DNA of 64,000 nt, from positions 38,429,598 to 38,493,597 of the forward strand of contig OX246739.1 of NCBI GenBank assembly GCA_945910005.1. The letters run 5' to 3'. The position numbers and the translations under genes were made by a program. Positions within the stretch are counted from its first letter, which is position 1. Each line of letters starts with the position of its first letter. The DNA comes from Isoperla grammatica (Eukaryota > Arthropoda > Insecta > Plecoptera > Perlodidae). The notes under the pieces were generated by a model that saw only the letters and a program-made list of their open reading frames with translations, had not been told where the DNA came from and did no database searches. This document shows, piece by piece, positions 46,659-59,300 of this stretch.

Positions 46659-46669
46659 GGTCTCGAACC
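46659..46669 (-). other. tRNA-type B box, minus strand
   Basis: Reverse complement GGTTCGAGACC matches the B box. It lies in ccaatcgggtctcgaacctg. Probable SINE remnant; no cloverleaf. Confidence 0.4.
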
Positions 46670-46979
46670 TGAACTAGATGATCTGGGTCTTGTATAGTCC
46701 TGTTGCTTGTCACTTCACAGACTGGGAGCTGTGGAGATAATTCAACGTTGATGAAATATTTTGTAAAATGAAGCTAATTTTTGACAAACGTCAATAAAAG
46801 ATAAAACGGTACCATGCTTTTATTGTTGTGTATTTTCGGGGACCGTGGTCGGACACAAACACAGACTATAGATTTATAATAGTACCTACGGTGCACATAC
46901 TATAGACATTCATTCATTTCACAACATGATCTAACACTTTCGGAACAATGCAAGGTGGAGTATGTGATAGGTTAGGTTC

Positions 46980-47078
46980 GCACCGCTAACTTGTTTTCTT
47001 CATGGCAGCAACTTCCAATCAGAAGCGTTGTTTTCGAAGAGAAAACTAGTAGGCTCGCACTTAAAATTTAGCAGCACG
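46980..47078 (-). mobile_element. Foldback repeat family B, diverged copy 3
   Basis: aacttgttttcttcatggca, then caacttccaatcagaagc and gagaaaactagtag align with copies 1 and 2 at lower identity. Confidence 0.45.
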
Positions 47079-50000
47079 AAGTGAATATCCATATCGATTC
47101 GTTATTATCAACAACACCTTTTGATAAACGTTATATACTTCCGTTTTTTTTTGTTTTTTTTTTTACCAGGAAACCAGAAATTAAAAATTTCTGTATTGTC
47201 AAAAATGCGACAAAAGTAACGACTTTGTTCAACCATGTATCGTACGTCCACGGGCCCACTTGACTTGCAATGAACCCAATGATGTACGCAAGCACAGATC
47301 ATTGGAGACCCCTCGGAAGCGGAGAATCTCGATCCGGGACATCAGACGCCGGCACCGACTGACCCCGATCCGTGTTTTATGATCTCGGAGACAATAGGCC
47401 ACTCCCAGCTGCAGGTGTCAATTAACCCCGCGCACTACGCGAATACGAACACACGCTTTCCACCCTCCGTGCATATCAGGCACACACACGGTGATACGCA
47501 TTCCTGCTTTTCTTTCTATTCTTCTTCAAAGTGTGGAGAAACATTATTATACTTGTCATGTAGTCCTCAAGTTACAATAACGTTCTGATTGCATATAGGA
47601 TGCTGTTCACAGAACAGGTGTTTATACTACCTATATAACCTACCATGCATATACATATGTTTTTGTTCAGTGTTTGGAAAGTACAGTCAATGTTTTTGTT
47701 ATTGCTTGCGTTCTTTGTGAGAGACCGGCTATAGCGCTGTGACAGTCCGTTCAATAACAACCCCTTTCAACGTATAATTCGTCCCATGCAATGACGGCGA
47801 AACCGCTTTACGAAATCGTCAAGTATATTATACACAATCCATACATTGAGATCACCATTCACCACCCACAGTGGCCGCATAAGGATCAGAGTGAGGGTAG
47901 GTTTGGATTTTGGAACATCCACAACTTGTTCGTGGTGCATGGTGACAACATGGGGCAAACACACTAACATCCGGACAATATAAGACAATGCAATGACCAG
48001 TAAAACGAACGTATTGCCTACATATTAAGGTATTTATGATGCCATGTATACAAATTTGTTTTACTTCACAAGAAAAATAGTGTTTACAGTTTTGTGATGC
48101 ACCACTCCGCACGTTTCTCGGGGGAGGCGGGGGGGGGGGGGGGGGGGGGGGAGAGTACAGACACCTGTTATTACTTTCAATGCAGGGAATGAAGTGATGA
48201 ATATGAATGTGAACACAATCCAACTCATCATTATTCATTATCGCATCCATACAAATACAATATTTTGCATTGAAACAATTAAACACCTATTTGAGCGATG
48301 GGTTTTAAAACCTGCTTCGTGGAACATTGGACTTTGATGTGTTTGGTCTTTGAGAGGACTGTTCGACTCGATTGATAGAAGCGTTATTGGTTAGATATTA
48401 CCAATAAATAAAAACTTATCAAACGGTTTGTCATAACTTAGAGTCAACAGTCTTGTTCGCTAACCAAACAAGCTTGTCAGGAAGATATCCGTTCGTCGCT
48501 GGTATCTCTGGGTTCTCGGAGCGCTACGTGGTCGAACGAAGCGTCTCAATCATGTCGTGCGTGCCTGCGTGCCTGCGCGTGTGTTCACTCTTAGCTCTGT
48601 TCAATAAAGAAGCTCCAAGACGTTCATTATTATTATTTTATTATCGACAAATGAAGATGTCCTTAGCCTATGCAATGTTCGTTTTTATTTTTCAAATAAT
48701 AATAGATTTTACCTAACCATTTCACAGCCAAAGTCGATCAAAACTCAGGTCGTCATGGATGGCCGCAGAAATAAATCCACAAGCCAAATCATCCACTACC
48801 CTATAAGTTACCATGTTCTGTAACATTCCTAAAATATTAACACTTATTACATCCATCAAGCATGTCTAGTTCTGTTCTAAATCATAATAATTAGCTGCCC
48901 GTTGTGGCTACGGCTGACAATACAGAAGATTGATCGGCGCTTTTTGCGGTCATCTGTTATATACGTCTGATGAGCGGTTCGCCTCTTAAGGCCTAATTGT
49001 TTGAGCCTACCGTGTTTTTACGAGAGCCGCACAAATAACCCGTAAACAAATGTCACATTCCTTAGTGACGTCACACGATGTATTTAGTTTCACAGGACTA
49101 AGTCGTAATAAATAATTACAGTTCTTGCCTCCAGCTGATTCAGGTACGTGAGGTTCACGGAGTGTACAGCCAACTGCGTGTAAGAGTCTTGCTGTACTTA
49201 TGCCTCAATATTAGCGTTACGTCATAATGCTTTATTAACACGCAATTTTTTACTGATAAAAGTGTCCCAAGATTTTGTGTTTGACAGAAATCTAGCTCGC
49301 AACAAGCTTCCTTATGCTAGATATTATATTTTATATTATTAGGTTTATCCAAATATAACTAAAACTGTAAACCAACATTTGGTAATTTTTAGTAACAAAG
49401 GCAAAAACAAACTATATTGTATAGCATTTTGGTACAAACAGAAATACTAACGAACGATATCCATGAATGGGTCTACGCATCTGGTATTCCGGCTTTTGGC
49501 GTAGCTTATGTTGACAGCGAGGAAGTGTGGCCCTTGTCTATACTCTGAGATTAATTGTCTATGATACTCTGAGATTTGTCTTACTCTGAGATTTGATGTG
49601 AGATTTGATGTGTGTGTGTTTGTGTTGTGATGTTGATTGCCTGTCTTTATTTTCAGTATATAGATTCTGTTGATTGACCTTGTCTGTGTTACATGCGTTG
49701 ACTATTCCGTCCTGTAGTGTTGATTGGTTGTGTTGATTGAATACATGTACATCATTGGCTGCAGATAGAGAAGGTAAGCGAGATACTTCTCTCAGGTGAT
49801 AACCATGGCTAGCTTGCCTCCTGTATGCAGCGGTACCTTTGACTGCGTCGCACTCGCATGGACATTATATCCCCCCCCCCCCTCATTACACGTGATGTGA
49901 TAAGTACAAATTTCAATAAATCCAAGGTTGCTGCATTACGCCGATGCAGCTGTAATAAACCTAATGGTGCTCTGCAACTAAATGCACTTCAAGTAGTATA

Positions 50001-50783
50001 CTCCACTTTCATTTCTTCTGTAGCAAGCTGCCAACGAGATGTCAATATACAGTGCGAGCAACCCGGGCCCAGATTCACATGATGCTGACATCATGTGTAT
50101 GTGACATGTGTATGTGACATCATGTGTGCTGACATCATGTGTGCTGACATCAATCTGTAGCACTCGATATCGCCTGTGCTCTGCCCCAACCGCGCGAGCC
50201 AATTCTAAATTTCTATTGCACTTTGCATCGATCGTACACGAAGAGTTTTGTTTTGCGGTTGGGAAACGTTAGCTCTTCAACTACTTCATTTATTTTCATT
50301 TCTGAAATTTATTTCAAAATAGTGCAAGTACCTACTAAAATCCCCACACTCGAACAAAATCATATTTACATAGAATGACATGTAGACGAAACTTACAAAA
50401 CAACCGACAATATTAAAAATGTCGTTGCACTACAATAACATACATGAAAATGATAAATCCTTCCCTTTATTTATACTGAATGGAGGGGAGATTCCCAAAT
50501 AAATAAAACAAAGACAACAACCCCGCCAGTCTCCTCGTAGAAGTAATATCACTTTCTGAGAGATATTCCGACAAAGTAAACCCTTTCTGGGGTTTGTTGT
50601 AAATCAACAGGAAATGGTATTTCTCCCGGAAGACGAACGGACTTAGCGACCAGATGTTCCTCGGACAGATAGACATTTAGACAGACAGACAGCTCGTGGG
50701 GCAATTACGCTTATGAATGACTCGTCTATTCGGAGCTAGTCCCATCCGGAATCCCATTCATGCAGGCGCTGAGTATCTACCCG
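47079..50783. other. Intergenic, with poly-G (48130-48151) and poly-C (49870-49882) tracts and small tandem repeats
   Basis: No gene seen. tactctgagatt recurs at 49538-49600. A gacatcatgtgt/gtgacat mini-repeat lies at 50075-50150. Short frames at 47852-48286 (minus) only read through poly-G as proline. Confidence 0.45.
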
Positions 50784-50794
50784 GGTTCGAGTCC
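50784..50794 (+). other. tRNA-type B box, plus strand
   Basis: GGTTCGAGTCC inside cccgggttcgagtcccgcg, an exact B box with a partial T-arm stem. No complete tRNA can be folded upstream, so it is likely a SINE fragment. Confidence 0.4.
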
Positions 50795-50875
50795 CGCGCA
50801 AGACATGCGGCAACTCCACTCTAGTCATCACACACGAACATGTAAACACTCAACACGTTCATTGAGCACATTATG

Positions 50876-50985
50876 TTTCGTATTCAAGGATTCAAGGATT
50901 CAAGGTTCACTTTTTACTTTTTATACACATTGTGAATTTCATGTCTGTCTTGACACTGAAGGTTACCCAAACCTCTAGCCAGTGG
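50876..50985 (-). mobile_element. LINE-like 3' tail with (TTGAATCC)n end, minus strand
   Basis: attcaagg is repeated at 50882-50905 and followed by ttcactttttactttttata. On the minus strand this is an A-rich region followed by AAAAAGTGAACC and TTGAATCC repeats, as seen at CR1/L2-like 3' ends. A hAT-like end word, cagtggcgtatccagg, follows at 50983 with no partner found. Confidence 0.45.
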
Positions 50986-51243
50986 CGTATCCAGGGGAGG
51001 GATGGCAAAATAATTTAGTTTAGTTTCATTTTACTTCATCTGCGATGTCATTACATTTTTAACAGGTGATGGGTTGATGTCAAAGGTTTCTATCAAACAA
51101 GAATATATATACATATATGTTTAAACTATAACAGTGTGAGGGAAAGACGAACAGTATGGATGTTAGTTTTACCCATGTGCCGACCTAAGGGAACTGTGAA
51201 CGACATATCGGACGGACGCATGCACGGCACATGCGTGTAATGC

Positions 51244-51385
51244 TACGTTTACAGCTACGCGTTGCGAGCGAAGCGAGGGCGCGAGCTCCAATCAGCGGCC
51301 GAGTTTGTAACTTCTTTGCATGAAACTCGGCCGCTGATTGGAGCTCGCGCCCTCGCTTCGCTCGCAACGCGTAGCTGTAAACGTA
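51244..51385. mobile_element. Nearly perfect hairpin MITE, about 62-bp arms
   Basis: TACGTTTACAGCTACGCG at the left and its complement at the right. The arms run through gagcgaagcgagggcgcg and ctccaatcagcggccgag and appear identical, with an 18-bp spacer (gtaacttctttgcatgaa). The outermost TA at each side is compatible with a TA target duplication. High arm identity implies recent insertion or conversion. Confidence 0.9.
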
Positions 51386-54300
51386 CCATAAGTTAGTCAA
51401 GTGTTCGATACTATTACCATACTAAGCAAAGGCCAACGTTAGGGGCCGTTGCAAAGCAGTCAAACAGCCTTTCTTGCATTTTTCCAAATTGATTGACCAA
51501 AGCTTTACACACGTACGCGTTTTGAGTATTTCAACCCTTATTTGGATATCGCTTATAATACAAAGAAGTTCGACATCTTCCTTACTGGGAAGTAACCATT
51601 AGGTTTAGTTCAATCTGTCTTGGACGATAATCATATTCTAAGGGGACATTATCGCCGCTCAATCTCACATAATACATTTTATCATGCCTTTCATTTTCTC
51701 AAGTGGTGGTAATTTAGAGGTAAACGCGCTGTAGTGTATATAGCAACAGGTACTCGGCTAGGCAGCAATCACGGGGACGACGTGCGCGCGCATTCGACTG
51801 ATACCCACTCGCCGCTCCAGACATTGCCACGAAAACACCGTCTCAATGTGTATAAACAAACATGAGTGTGCCGTGTACAGACATTCCCACTGACGAAGGC
51901 GGACAAGTCCCACGAAAACCCCGTTACTGTAAATAAGTATAGATACATGTATCGAGCGTGAATATATGTGGAGTTGATATTCCCGCGAACACTCGCACAA
52001 TGGCCGAGTAGAACGTCTCCTTCGCAAACACCGTTATCAGAAATAAATGTTTTTACCACCAAGTTCACAAGTAGGGCCTACTACCGTGTGGCTATAGTCC
52101 CATTCCCAAACACAACTTACAACAGTACATAATATGTCCTTGAAAATCTAAGATCTGACATGCATATCATATTGTGAAGTGATATAGGAATTCTCGAGTA
52201 AAGTTTGCTCGGACCAGGTATCGAACCCAGGCCAACTGTTTCGACAACCGCTATCATATCAACACCTACAGGTGGATATAAGACCATTGTAGTTTCTACG
52301 GTTGTTTGCATCGATGGGATAATTTCGCCACGTGTAAACAACCCACCCACATTCAGTCTATCTCACTGTAAACCCCAGAACCTAGTTATACATTACAACT
52401 TACATAGAGCCGTAGATGTTTTCAGTTACTCTTGCTATGGGACTAGCCGCCTGGTTGGTTGTCAACTGAGTGTGGTCTGTGGTATGTGGTCCGTGTCTGG
52501 GGAGACTACACGGCTCTTCCACCAACAACGCGGACAAGCTGAAAACATACATGTATGTATGTAAATAAATACTAATTGTTCGAATGAAACCCGCCCGGAA
52601 ACAATTCATTCCATGCCCCGCTTCATTTCGCTAACCATGGAGTATTGAATTCGTCTGGACCATGGCTGAGGAACATCTTGGAAAACCTTAAGTCAGGATT
52701 GTCGCTAGCTGGTGTCGAACCTGGCACGACCACTACGCCGGCTTCGTGTAGCCACGGTAGATACATTCAGTTGACCACCCAAGGCTGGTCGGAAGTGACG
52801 CACGTTTCCTTTCAACCTCTCAATTGGTCCGGTTGTCAGCCCAGCCCACCCTTCTCAATGGAAGATATTACTTCCGACCTTGTCTTTCAGCCTGGCAGGG
52901 TGCTTTCCTGTGTCTGTGCGAGCTTGGACTCAACAGATTGGAATGAATACGAATATGTGGGCGTAGTACAACACGTATACTTTTATAAGCATCGATTTTG
53001 TGGAAATTATATGGAAATCCTGTCCTGTTGTGTTGCAGAATGGAATAATTTTCAAACAATTACAAGTAAAACGCGTAAAATGTATGAATGTCAATGTAGT
53101 ATGAATTATTATTGTTACGTATTGTTCGTGAAGATGGTATTACGTTGGCCCCTTTATAATCATTCCCAACATTTCTGTCATGTGGCCGGTATTGAAGCGC
53201 ATGCGCTAATAAAGTATAGTGTGATTGATGCAGCGAGGCGAAACAATTCGTGGCCCCCCCGTGGTAACAGCGGGTAGCCAATCTGCTCACGCGTCACTGT
53301 CACTGTCAACTGTCAACTGTCACTTCATGCCCCTACCTAATTCAATATCTTCCTCGGCTCGAGTAGCCGTGGTAATTGTAATCAGTGACCCACACGGTCG
53401 ACTGCCATGCTGTCTTGTTATTGTTGTTATATGCTTGTTGTTACATGTACATCAGTGGCTGGCATTATAGAGTGGAGTGGGGAGAGTGTATACCTACCTC
53501 GTAACGGGCAAAACTGTTACTTCCGCGTATTTACATTTAATAAAATAGTATCAGGGTACGTGTTGCGGCGGGATTTTTTAGTGGACAGAGAATAACAGAC
53601 AGTTTAAGTCTGTGAGTATCATATTATTCATACGAATTTCGGCGAATATACTTATGGAATATTTCTTTTCGATACAAGATAATCGTTGTTCTTTATATTA
53701 TATTTAATAAAGAAAACAATAAATATATGTAATGCATTTAATTTAAATAATATTTTAAAGCTAAATCCATTTGTTCCTAATGTACGAATAGATAGCGATT
53801 ACAATTAAAGTTTGCCCCGCTTGGGATCAACCCCAGCTTCTTCGGCAGACTCGATGTTGTATTCCATTTGTTGTTCTATTGAGTAATTTGTTACTTCAAG
53901 CTGGATGTTGGGAAACAACCAGTGAAAGGTTTAGACATGTATGCAGGATATCGAGAATGGGATCATTGTTAGGTAATATTATAAAATATTGCATTTTATA
54001 CTTTTATCATAATATTAAATATAAATACTTGCGACCGTGTTGCACTGTGTAGTGTGTAACGTGGAGGTGGTTTGTTAGCAGACTGAAGTGCTGACGAAAT
54101 GCTGTCACAGTTGAATATATTATATTCCCTACAATCCGTGTCAGGTTGCAATCCATCACATTGCCTCCTTGACTTGTTCATCATTCATCGTACAGCTCGT
54201 TGATAAATGGAGCCACCACGCTACGTGTGTCACGATCCTCCCCCGTATTGCGCCTTTGTCTGTCTCTTTGATTGGTTTTCTTTCGGCTCGTTTGGAAATA

Positions 54301-54446
54301 ATCCGATCAAGTTAATCATCACAACCGGGGCTGACTAGCTTGACTATCACGTGAGAACCGTGCTTGTACTATATGTATAGTGAATCTCCCCGAGTGAACA
54401 GACCAGCCAGTGGTTCATTTTGGGTATATTTAGGCTCCTGAGGGCC
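51386..54446. other. Intergenic; SINE-type B boxes at 52217-52227 and 52711-52721 (minus)
   Basis: Minus-strand GGTTCGATACC (52217-52227) and GGTTCGACACC (52711-52721) are exact B boxes in tRNA-like surroundings (for example ccaggtatcgaacccagg). The 210-codon frame at 52645-53277 overlaps one of these and is judged fortuitous. ctgtcaactgtcaactgtca at 53299-53320 is a short tandem repeat. No gene. Confidence 0.5.
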
Positions 54447-54680
54447 CTCATTAACTTAATGCCCAATTTAGACGGTTCAATGTTCCGTTCAAGTTTCCTC
54501 GAATTCAACGACATAAACGCATCTAATATGTAGATAATAAAACATAACAATGCTTCACTTTATTTGATGCTTCTTTGTCCTTGAATTGAAGGAAACTTGA
54601 ATGGAACATTGAACCGTCTATACGGAACGTAAAAGGGGGTGCAACCGGTGTAACACCGGCTAAAACAGTTCTGGAATGAG
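54447..54680. mobile_element. Inverted-repeat element, family C (234 bp)
   Basis: Starts CTCATTAACTT and ends ACAGTTCTGGAATGAG, sharing the right end (gttctggaatgag) and ccggt words with the element at 43828. Inner arms gacggttcaatgttcc (54471) and ggaacattgaaccgtc (54603) pair over about 38 bp, including caagtttcct/aggaaacttg. Confidence 0.72.
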
Positions 54681-54975
54681 GGTTCTGGTCGCTTGGGCCA
54701 CGAACCAAGGTGCTTATCTCCTGGCAATTGTTGGGCCCAATGTACGACCTTGTTCTGAGGTTCACTGAACCTCCGCAGTATCGAACTCTGAACTGAATAC
54801 AAACGTCAACTCTAATGATATTTAGTAGGACATGCATCCATATGTATGTGATTATTATACCATCCTCTGATAGGATGTTTCACGAGTCTTATTGAATGCG
54901 CCAAGGATATTTAACCGCATCATCTCAACTCCGCCCTTGAAATGGTCGTAAAGTTACCCCGTCGGAGTGTATATG

Positions 54976-54990
54976 TTGAAAGATGGCGGC
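54976..54990 (+). promoter_or_regulatory. YY1-like motif AAGATGGCGGC
   Basis: aaagatggcggcgctaat at about 54978 matches the YY1/Pho-type AAGATGGCGGC word often found just after transcription starts. The ATG inside is followed after five codons by a stop. No exon was found next to it, so function is uncertain. Confidence 0.2.
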
Positions 54991-54996
54991 GCTAAT

Positions 54997-57590
54997 AGTG
55001 TAGATAAAGTACCTCCATATTATCGAGGTACGTGTCGAGCCGAGTGCCAAGGGACAAGTGAAGTGGTGATCCCGGTCGGTTTACGACATCATTATTAGAG
55101 CGTTCTCTTAGGAAAGCTCTGGCCTGCTCGCCTCGCGTGAATACAACACAAAGTGGACGCTGGCTAATTAGCTGGTTACTGATTACATCAGTTGTGTTGA
55201 TTTAGTCATGTAGATGTGTGTTTAATTTATTACTAATGATTTGTGATCATAACATTTTAAATGACTCTCGTAGTATCTGAAGCACGCTACAGTATAGGCA
55301 CCTTGTTTAGCCATTGAGGGCGCTAGTGAAAACGATGAAGCGTTCAAGTGATAATGTCACGCAATTTTCCGATGAAGCAGCGTCGTTCTTCCTACGTCGA
55401 TAATGGCAAATTGTGAAAATTGTTTAATTAAATACGGCTTTTAAAAATTTTGGGCAGATTATGAATCCCATCAGCAGTCCATCTTAAAAGGCAAGGCGCC
55501 ATTTAAATCAGGACATGTTTTAGACTTGCAAACAACAAACAACACAAAACGAACATAAACAAAACCAGACAATAAAAAAAAAACACAAAACTACAAAACA
55601 AAATCACACATAACAACAAGGAAAAACAAACAAACAAAAAACAAGACATTTCACAATAATATCCGACACTATTTTCAACCGCGGAATGAAATCTTATCTT
55701 CGCCAATAAGTTGCTAAATTTGGCCAATATAATACCTGCCACAAGTTGTAGAAGTGCTACTTTATCGACTCTTCTTCTACACCCACTGCTCATAGGCATA
55801 GGACCTGCGCAAACGTGTGTTTTTAGCAAGGAAATTGCTCGCGTTTCGGCACTGTGTGGATTCTTATATTTTACTGTCTCATAGAAACAACACGCCATCC
55901 ATATGTTCGTAACTTATACCCATATATTTGCAAAGAACAGACGTATGCGACAAAACTATATTTTTTGAATTATATCAACAATTTCTAGAATGTTTCAAAT
56001 TCCCCAATGGGGTGCCGACGCCCCCATTACTGCAGCATGTTTGAGCCGTTTCATTTGACTTGAATAGTATTTATTCTTCTTGAAGAGGTGTCATATTTTT
56101 GAATTAAATGCCAATTACATGTTTATTCTTATTTTGAATAAGTGGTACATACATAATGTATTTATATCTCAATTAATGTTTGTAAATGGCCGATGTTGAA
56201 GCCGTGTGGTAATTGTGGAACTAAATCCATTGTTGCCCCAAAGGTTGAGCGAACAGTAGTGCCAAGCGGAGCAGCTTTTTGCGCGCGCCACTCTTTCCTG
56301 TTAGCAATAATTGGCCCATTACGCCTGACACGCAGTTCTTGTCGTCTGGATCCTTAGCATGCATAATACTGTATAAAAATCACTTTGAATTTTGATTGGC
56401 TTCTAGCCCGGAGGCTGCGCACTTAACACCTTAATTACCGGAGTGACACTTACGAGTTACGTCACCGCACTCGAAACTCTCAGCGCCGATGATTGTCTTA
56501 CTGGCGACACCGACACACAATATATATCTCGCGTGTTGTTTGCATTCTTCAAGCAACCACGTTCATATCTCTGCATTGTGATTTAGCACTCGTCATGTTT
56601 TCTAGCCCACTGTAAGGTATACAAAGTGCCTCCTTACAAATGCAAACAACAACAATTTGCATTTGTATCACAGTAACGTAATGCCGAGAAGGTATACAGG
56701 GGAGTATACAGATGTTCACCAGGGTTGGGGTGAGGGGGGGGGGGAACCTCCAGTCGGCAGAAACCCTTATATTGTTTTACTAGTGTCGTTTTGAACGCCT
56801 ATAAACAGCAAACACGTAGGTTACAATTATTTACAAATGAAATATACGTAATCATAGAATGGTACCATTGACATGGTTCACGTAACGTCAACACCATCCT
56901 TGACCAAAATAAATGTCAATACTCAATATGGTAAGAATCTTTATTCTTTCTCTTCATTTCTTTCTTTGTTTCTTTCTTCCTCCCCACCTTTCTTTTCCCT
57001 CTTTCTTTTGTAAGACTAGTAGGTGGGGGAGGGATAGGGGGAGACTTGTAGAAAGCCTTCCGTCCGATACACTACTGAGAGTAAGAACTTATACTCTTGT
57101 AGTCGTGTGGAAAAGAGAAAAACGTAACATTTGAGAAATGCTGTTGTTTTTATCATAATCATCAACTATGTCAATGAAAATATAGGGAGCTAAGATATAT
57201 AGTAAGGTTGTTATGGCTTTAGAGGAGTAGAGGAAGCTACAGCATAAAGTTGTTTTTGTTCAGTTTAGTTTGGGGGAAATCAGACAAGTCACCTGCCAGG
57301 TTTTCCAAATAAATAATTAATTTAATTTACGTATATTTATTGTTGAATCACTCAGCTACAAATCTAAATATTGAAACCGTCGAATATGATAGATATATTA
57401 AATCAATAAATGCATTATGAAAATGTTATGATTTATTCAAAATTGAGGACATTTTGATCTGTGCGCAAGGGGCTCAACTGAAACCGATCAGTGGGCCCCA
57501 GGGCCGGATGTAAGCGACATGGACGGCGAAGTGGAGGTGATTAAGATGTGTTTGTTTGTGTCTCCTTCGCGCCCGCTCCCTCACACTGCT
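54997..57590. other. Intergenic, no gene seen
   Basis: AT-rich with a pyrimidine-rich stretch (56940-57010) and a poly-G run at 56737-56746. The 131-codon minus frame at 55503-55898 is mostly low-complexity Phe/Leu/Val/Cys from aaacaaaac-type sequence and is rejected. Confidence 0.4.
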
Positions 57591-57594
57591 CAAT

Positions 57595-57980
57595 GCGGTA
57601 TAGTAGCCGCCAATTTAGTAGAGCGCTTCCTCGAGCCCTATTGTACAAGCATTATACGCATCTTTAAACTCGACATTAAGGTGGACAAAAGGCTGCAATT
57701 CCAACCGCAGGTGGAATATTGCACTACCCGTCTGGACAGAGAAAAACATCGACCTCAACTGGTCAACGGGTTTGCACACAGGTATGGCCATTACCCAAAT
57801 GTTTTCATCGCAGGTAGTAACATTACCAGCACGTTCTTCGATGCACTGAAGCGCACTGGAGGGTGTCATTGGTAATGACAGGTTTTATTATTCATTGACA
57901 GGTACAAGTTGTCGCATAACAGTTCAACCAAATACAAAGAAAAAGCCGGCGCTCTACTAAATTGGCGGCTACTATACTGC
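57595..57980. repeat. 32-bp inverted repeat abutting the 60-bp array
   Basis: gcggtatagtagccgccaat (onward to gagcgc) at 57595-57626 and its reverse complement at 57949-57980 match at 31 of 32 positions, 322 bp apart. The right arm runs straight into the first 60-bp unit (ctgcggacgtggccccttcg). No target duplication was found. Confidence 0.85.
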
Positions 57981-58855
57981 GGACGTGGCCCCTTCGACAC
58001 CTTCCGCAACCATTCGTACACGCCGGACATGAACAGTCTTGGGGAGGAACGTAGGGGCTCAATGTGGTAGGCCTACTGCGGACGTGGGCCCTTCGACACC
58101 TTCCGCAACCATTCGTACACGCCGTACATGCGGTACTGCGGACGCGGGCCCTTCGACACCTTCCGCAACCATACGTACACGCCGTTCATGCGGTACTGCA
58201 GACGCGGGCCCTTCGACACCTTCCGCAACCATTCGTACACGCCGTACATGCGGTACTGCGGACGCGGGCCCTTCGACACCTTCCGCAACCATACGTACAC
58301 GCCGTACATGCGGTACTGCGGACGCGGGCCCTTCGACACCTTCCGCAACCATACGTACACGCCGTACATGCGGTACTGCGGACGCGGGCCCTTCGACACC
58401 TTCCGCAACCATACGTACACGCCGTACATGCGGTACTGCGGACGCGGGCCCTTCGACACCTTCCGCAACCATACGTACACGCCGTACATGCGGTACTGCG
58501 GACGCGGGTCCTTCAACACCTTCCGCAACCATACGTACACGCCGTACATGCGGTACTGCGGACGCGGGCCCTTCGACACCTTCCGCAACCATACGTACAC
58601 GCCGTACATGCGGTACTGCGGACGCGGGCCCTTCGACACCTTCCGCAACCATTCGTACACGCCGTACATGCGGTACTGCGGACGCGGGCCCTTCGACACC
58701 TTCCGCAACCATTCGTACACGCCGTACATGCGGTACTGCGGACGCGGGCCCTTCGACACCTTCCGCAACCATTCGTACACGCCGTACATGCGGTACTGCG
58801 GACGCGGGTCCTTCAACACCTTCCGCAACCATTCGTACACGCCATACATGAACAG
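57975..58855. repeat. 60-bp tandem array, 13 contiguous units plus one detached
   Basis: cttcgacaccttccgcaacc recurs every 60 bp from 58090 to 58810, with a detached copy at 57991. The detached copy and the last array unit are both followed by gaacag(t/c)cttggggaggaacg, so the array grew from a duplication within one original block. Units near 58509 and 58809 share ggtccttcaac, five units apart, suggesting a 300-bp block duplication. Because 60 is a multiple of 3 and the unit has few stop words, several frames on both strands are open (up to 283 codons), which makes coding unlikely to be distinguishable. Confidence 0.92.
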
Positions 58856-58862
58856 CCTTGGG

Positions 58863-59300
58863 GAGGAACGCGTTCCTTTTTTAGGAACTTTTATGGGAAC
58901 GCGTTCCTTTTTTAGGAACTTTTATGGGAACACGTTCCTTTTCTTACATCAGGAACTTGTGACGTAAAAAGTTACTTTTTCGTGGGAACTTGGAACGAAA
59001 TTTAAAGTTCCTTTATAAATTCCTTTCACTATCAGTATCCCGCCGAATTCCAGTACCCGATATCGTAAACTTCAGTATAAAAAATATCTTGGGACTTCCC
59101 GTGTTTTCGAAAATGACGCCACCCCCTTGTCAGATTCTAAGTGGTGGAAGCGGGGGGAGACCGGGTGAGTCCGCGAGTACTAATTAGAAAAATTAGTTTG
59201 AAACTAATTTTGAAAGGAACGTGAAAGGAACTAAGTTCCTTTAGAGGAACGTCTCAGTTGCTTTTTTTGAAAAGGAACTATAATATTGAATATTAATATT
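58863..59300. repeat. GGAAC/GTTCC-rich repeat with two 31-bp tandem units
   Basis: gaacgcgttcctttttta then ggaacttttatgg is repeated at 58867 and 58898, with a partial third copy at 58929. The region continues with many ggaac and gttcc words (59214-59280: aggaacgtgaaaggaac, aagttcctttagaggaac). Such aaaggaac repeats are often parts of mobile element ends; no TIR pair is fixed. Confidence 0.65.

Noticed and set aside
50983..50999. Fourth hAT-like element (cagtggcgtatccagg)
   Set aside because: Only one end word was found. No matching inverted end or 8-bp duplication could be located nearby.
52645..53277. 210-codon frame on the + strand
   Set aside because: It begins in a minus-strand tRNA-derived segment (B box at 52711) and has no domain or repeat structure. 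The peptide looks like translated non-coding DNA.
55503..55898. 131-codon minus-strand frame with a hydrophobic end
   Set aside because: The hydrophobic part is low-complexity translation of aaacaaaac-type DNA, with no membrane-protein family features.
58039..58967. Five frames of 257-283 codons on both strands
   Set aside because: They come from a 60-bp unit without stops in most frames. With every frame open there is no evidence for any one being translated, and no start or splice context supports one.
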